Assembly (NCBI GenBank): GCA_019310865.1
Contig: JAFDDL010000183.1
Span: forward strand, 1-7,068
DNA: 7,068 nucleotides
Direction of reading: 5' to 3'
Source: Deltaproteobacteria bacterium
Lineage (GTDB): Bacteria > Desulfobacterota > Desulfobacteria > Desulfobacterales > JAFDDL01
Position numbers and translations under genes: made by a program. The notes under the pieces are model-generated. The model saw only the letters and a program-made list of their open reading frames with translations. It did not search any database and had not been told where the DNA came from. Numbering within the stretch: the first letter of the stretch is position 1; each line of letters opens with the position of its first letter. This document shows, in pieces, positions 5,181-7,068 of the stretch.

Positions 5181-6836
5181 ATGCAGAAAGAACTTGTCAA
5201 AGGATATCCTTCAACCTCGGGTGATGATTACCAGCTCAATTGCATTAGCTTTATCAAGGGTGCGGCACGGACCTATCCGGAAGTGGAGGTCGTATCCCGC
5301 CGCCTGGATGGCTCTCTTTTCCGCTATAATTACGGTGAGGCATATAAGCGGATGCAGCAGTTAGCCAACGCTCTGGTGAAACAGGGTGTAAAGCCCGGCG
5401 ACAGGGTGGCTGTTGTCGAATGGAATACTCATCGCTACTGGGAGCTATACCTGGCTCTTTCCGGGATCGGCGCTGTACTGCTTCAAATCAATCTGCGTAT
5501 TTCCGAAGAAGACAGAATTTTTATTGTTGGTCACAGTGGGGCAAACCATCTGTTTGTCAATGAAACCTTGTTGTCTTTAGTGGAGCCCATTGCCGACAAG
5601 CTTCATACTGTTGAGAAATACTACCTGATTACAGACAAAGATATCAGCCAGGTTAAATCAGGGCTGAATCCGGCGGGCAACTATGAAGATATGCTGGCTG
5701 CGGAAAGACCTGAGTTTGACTGGCCCATGGTAGAAGAGACATCGACTTTTTCAGCCTGTTACACTTCTGGGACCACAGGCAGACCCAAAGGGATCTATTA
5801 TTCCCATCGTTGTATCTATCTCCACACCCAAGCTATGGCACTGACATTCAGCATGAGCGATAAGGATGTACTGCTTCAGACCGTTCCCATGTTTCACTGC
5901 CAAGGCTGGGGCTTGTTCTTTTCCGCCTGTCTGGTCGGAGCAAAACTTGTTTTCCCTGGTATGTACACCGCTGAAACACTTAACATACTCGTGGACCTGA
6001 TGATATCGGAAAAGGTTACCATTAACCAGGGTGCTCCCGCGATTTTGATTCCGATGCTGCAATACCTTGAATCGTTGCCTGAAAAACCGAAATTTGAAAA
6101 CTTGAAAATAGTGTCCGGAGCCACAGAACCGCCTTTATCAATGATGAAAGGTTTTGCTGAATATGGTGTGGATATCTGGCACGCTTATGGTGCCACCGAG
6201 ACCACTCCCCTGGTAGCACTGAACACCTTAAAACATTCCCTGTCCGGACTGTCTGATGAGGATAAGTGGGAACTGAAAAAGAAACAAGGCCTACCTTCAG
6301 TCGGTTTGGATATCAAAATAGTTGATTCTGAGGGTATTGAACTGCCCCATGACGGTGAATCTGCTGGTGAAATCCTGATCAAGGGCCCCTGGATTATCCA
6401 ATCTTACCATGATGATCCTCGTACAGCCGCCGCCTTTACCAAAGATGGTTACTGGTGTTCCGGGGATGCAGGTTGTATTGATCAAAACGGTTATCTCAAG
6501 ATTACGGACCGTTTTAAAGATATCATCAAAAGTGGGGGGGAGTGGATTTCCTCCATTGATCTGGAAAACTGCATAATGGCACACCCGGATGTGATAGAAG
6601 CTTCTGTAGTTGGCATTGAGCATCCCAAGTATCAGGAAAGACCTTTGGCATTGGTGGTTGTCCGTCCGGGAAAAACTTTGACAAAAGATGATGTTCTCAA
6701 TACCATTGGCACTCAGTTTGCCAAATGGCAGTATCCGGATGATGTGATTTTTGTGGATGAGATCCCCAAGACCAGCGTGGGTAAATTTTCTAAAAAAGAC
6801 ATTCGAGCGCAGTATAAAGATTTTTATATGGGATAG
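5181..6836 (+). CDS. AMP-forming fatty-acyl-CoA ligase (AlkK-like, class I adenylate-forming)
   Basis: This 551-residue enzyme would activate a carboxylic acid with ATP and CoA to acyl-CoA, AMP and PPi. All core motifs are present: P-loop YTSGTTGRPKG (residues 194-204), VPMFHCQGWG (235-244), A5 motif YGATE (336-340), GDAG with D429, hinge and A8 region DRFKDIIKSGGEWIS (443-457), and the catalytic lysine K535 in PKTSVGKFSK. The N-terminal VVSRRLDG and the MFH..(G/A)WG..F..A..VGAKLV.PG pattern resemble medium-chain AlkK-type ligases rather than acetyl-CoA synthetases. Chain length specificity remains open, and aromatic or cyclic acids are not excluded. No signal peptide or membrane helix is seen. 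The Shine-Dalgarno is modest (GGGA at 5171-5174). The 64-nt gap to the upstream gene has no clear terminator or promoter, so co-transcription is likely. Confidence 0.93.
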   Translation: MQKELVKGYPSTSGDDYQLNCISFIKGAARTYPEVEVVSRRLDGSLFRYNYGEAYKRMQQLANALVKQGVKPGDRVAVVEWNTHRYWELYLALSGIGAVLLQINLRISEEDRIFIVGHSGANHLFVNETLLSLVEPIADKLHTVEKYYLITDKDISQVKSGLNPAGNYEDMLAAERPEFDWPMVEETSTFSACYTSGTTGRPKGIYYSHRCIYLHTQAMALTFSMSDKDVLLQTVPMFHCQGWGLFFSACLVGAKLVFPGMYTAETLNILVDLMISEKVTINQGAPAILIPMLQYLESLPEKPKFENLKIVSGATEPPLSMMKGFAEYGVDIWHAYGATETTPLVALNTLKHSLSGLSDEDKWELKKKQGLPSVGLDIKIVDSEGIELPHDGESAGEILIKGPWIIQSYHDDPRTAAAFTKDGYWCSGDAGCIDQNGYLKITDRFKDIIKSGGEWISSIDLENCIMAHPDVIEASVVGIEHPKYQERPLALVVVRPGKTLTKDDVLNTIGTQFAKWQYPDDVIFVDEIPKTSVGKFSKKDIRAQYKDFYMG

Positions 6837-6850
6837 CAGGACTATATTGT

Positions 6851-6940
6851 ATGCCTGGAAACCAATCTGCGGAGATTTGGAGGAAGACCTTGTTGCGTGA
6901 TGCCACACCAAGGTTTTTCTTAAAAAATTTGGTCAAGTAG
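6851..6940 (+). CDS. Candidate 29-residue small or truncated ORF
   Basis: An ATG at 6851, 14 bases after the ligase stop, is preceded by AGGA (6838-6841) with a nine-base gap. It opens a 29-codon frame ending at TAG 6938-6940. The peptide begins MPGNQSAEIWRK and ends in a basic, aromatic stretch (RFFLKNLVK). It matches no family I recognise. It could be a real small protein, the start of a gene cut off by a nonsense mutation, or chance. The frame after the stop shows no evident protein continuation. Confidence 0.25.
   Translation: MPGNQSAEIWRKTLLRDATPRFFLKNLVK
6908..6932. repeat. Imperfect inverted repeat inside the small ORF
   Basis: CCAAGGTTTTT (6908-6918) can pair with AAAAAATTTGG (6922-6932) around a three-base loop, with one mismatch and one G-T pair. 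The stem is mostly A-T and is not followed by a T-run, so it is not a typical intrinsic terminator. It is the strongest fold in the 3' flank of the ligase gene and could stabilise the 3' end of the transcript. Confidence 0.25.
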
Positions 6941-7000
6941 ATATTCCTAACATTCACCCATTTATCTTCAATATCGAGATAACATACACAAGCTTCTGTG

Positions 7001-7023
7001 TGCTGAGACCCAATATCTGAGCA
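7001..7023. repeat. Imperfect inverted repeat followed by a T-rich tract
   Basis: TGCTGAGA (7001-7008) faces TCTGAGCA (7016-7023) across a seven-base loop, with one central G-G mismatch. A T-run begins at 7039, some 15 bases later, too far for a standard terminator. It could be a weak terminator or an operator-like site. The rest of 6941-7068 is A+T-rich with nothing else recognised. Confidence 0.2.
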
Positions 7024-7068
7024 TGTTATCAACTTATCTTTTTTATTATAAACTTATGTGTAGTCCAT

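Noticed and set aside
6790..7032. 80-codon minus-strand frame overlapping the end of the ligase gene
   Set aside because: It needs a TTG start with no good ribosome-binding site, overlaps the conserved C-terminus of the ligase, and resembles no known family.

Overview
The window looks like chromosomal DNA from an anaerobic bacterium, most plausibly a sulfate-reducing or syntrophic Desulfobacterota-type organism. This is an inference from gene content: a corrinoid-methyltransferase-like URO-D protein, an ADP-forming acyl-CoA synthetase, an ATC-hydrolase-family protein and a fatty-acyl-CoA ligase. Nothing in the sequence fixes the taxon. No rRNA, tRNA, CRISPR array or intact mobile element was seen.

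Left part (1-4232, G+C-richer by eye). The 5' end of a membrane or lipoprotein gene leaves the window on the minus strand (1-88). A 314-base divergent intergenic region follows. It contains a good sigma70-type promoter (344-372) and a strong Shine-Dalgarno site, which together place the start of the next gene at 403. A tight two-gene operon reads rightwards. The first gene encodes a URO-D/MtaA-type protein (403-1521). After 11 nt comes an 804-residue ADP-forming acyl-CoA synthetase (1533-3947) with its domains in permuted order, ATP-grasp half first. Directly after its stop codon, in the same frame, lies the C-terminal ligand-binding half of a TetR-family regulator with no DNA-binding domain (3948-4232). 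This is best read as a gene remnant.

Middle (4233-4477). An A+T-rich regulatory region carries a promoter-like element (4379-4407) and two exact copies of a 14-base sequence with a palindromic core (4332-4345 and 4439-4452).

Right part (4478-7068, A+T-richer by eye). An ATC-hydrolase-family protein (4478-5116) is followed after 64 nt by an AlkK-type AMP-forming fatty-acyl-CoA ligase (5181-6836) with all core motifs intact. The last 232 bases hold only a 29-codon ORF with a good ribosome-binding site and some imperfect inverted repeats.

The window appears to join two acyl-CoA modules. In the left one, a CoA ligase that can make ATP from an acyl-CoA is paired with a methyltransferase-like protein. 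In the right one, a fatty acid is activated at the cost of ATP and the ligase is paired with a putative ring-opening hydrolase. The physiological substrates cannot be read from sequence. The least explained points are the URO-D/permuted-ACD pairing, the ATC-hydrolase/ligase pairing, the beheaded TetR and the twin operator-like sites.
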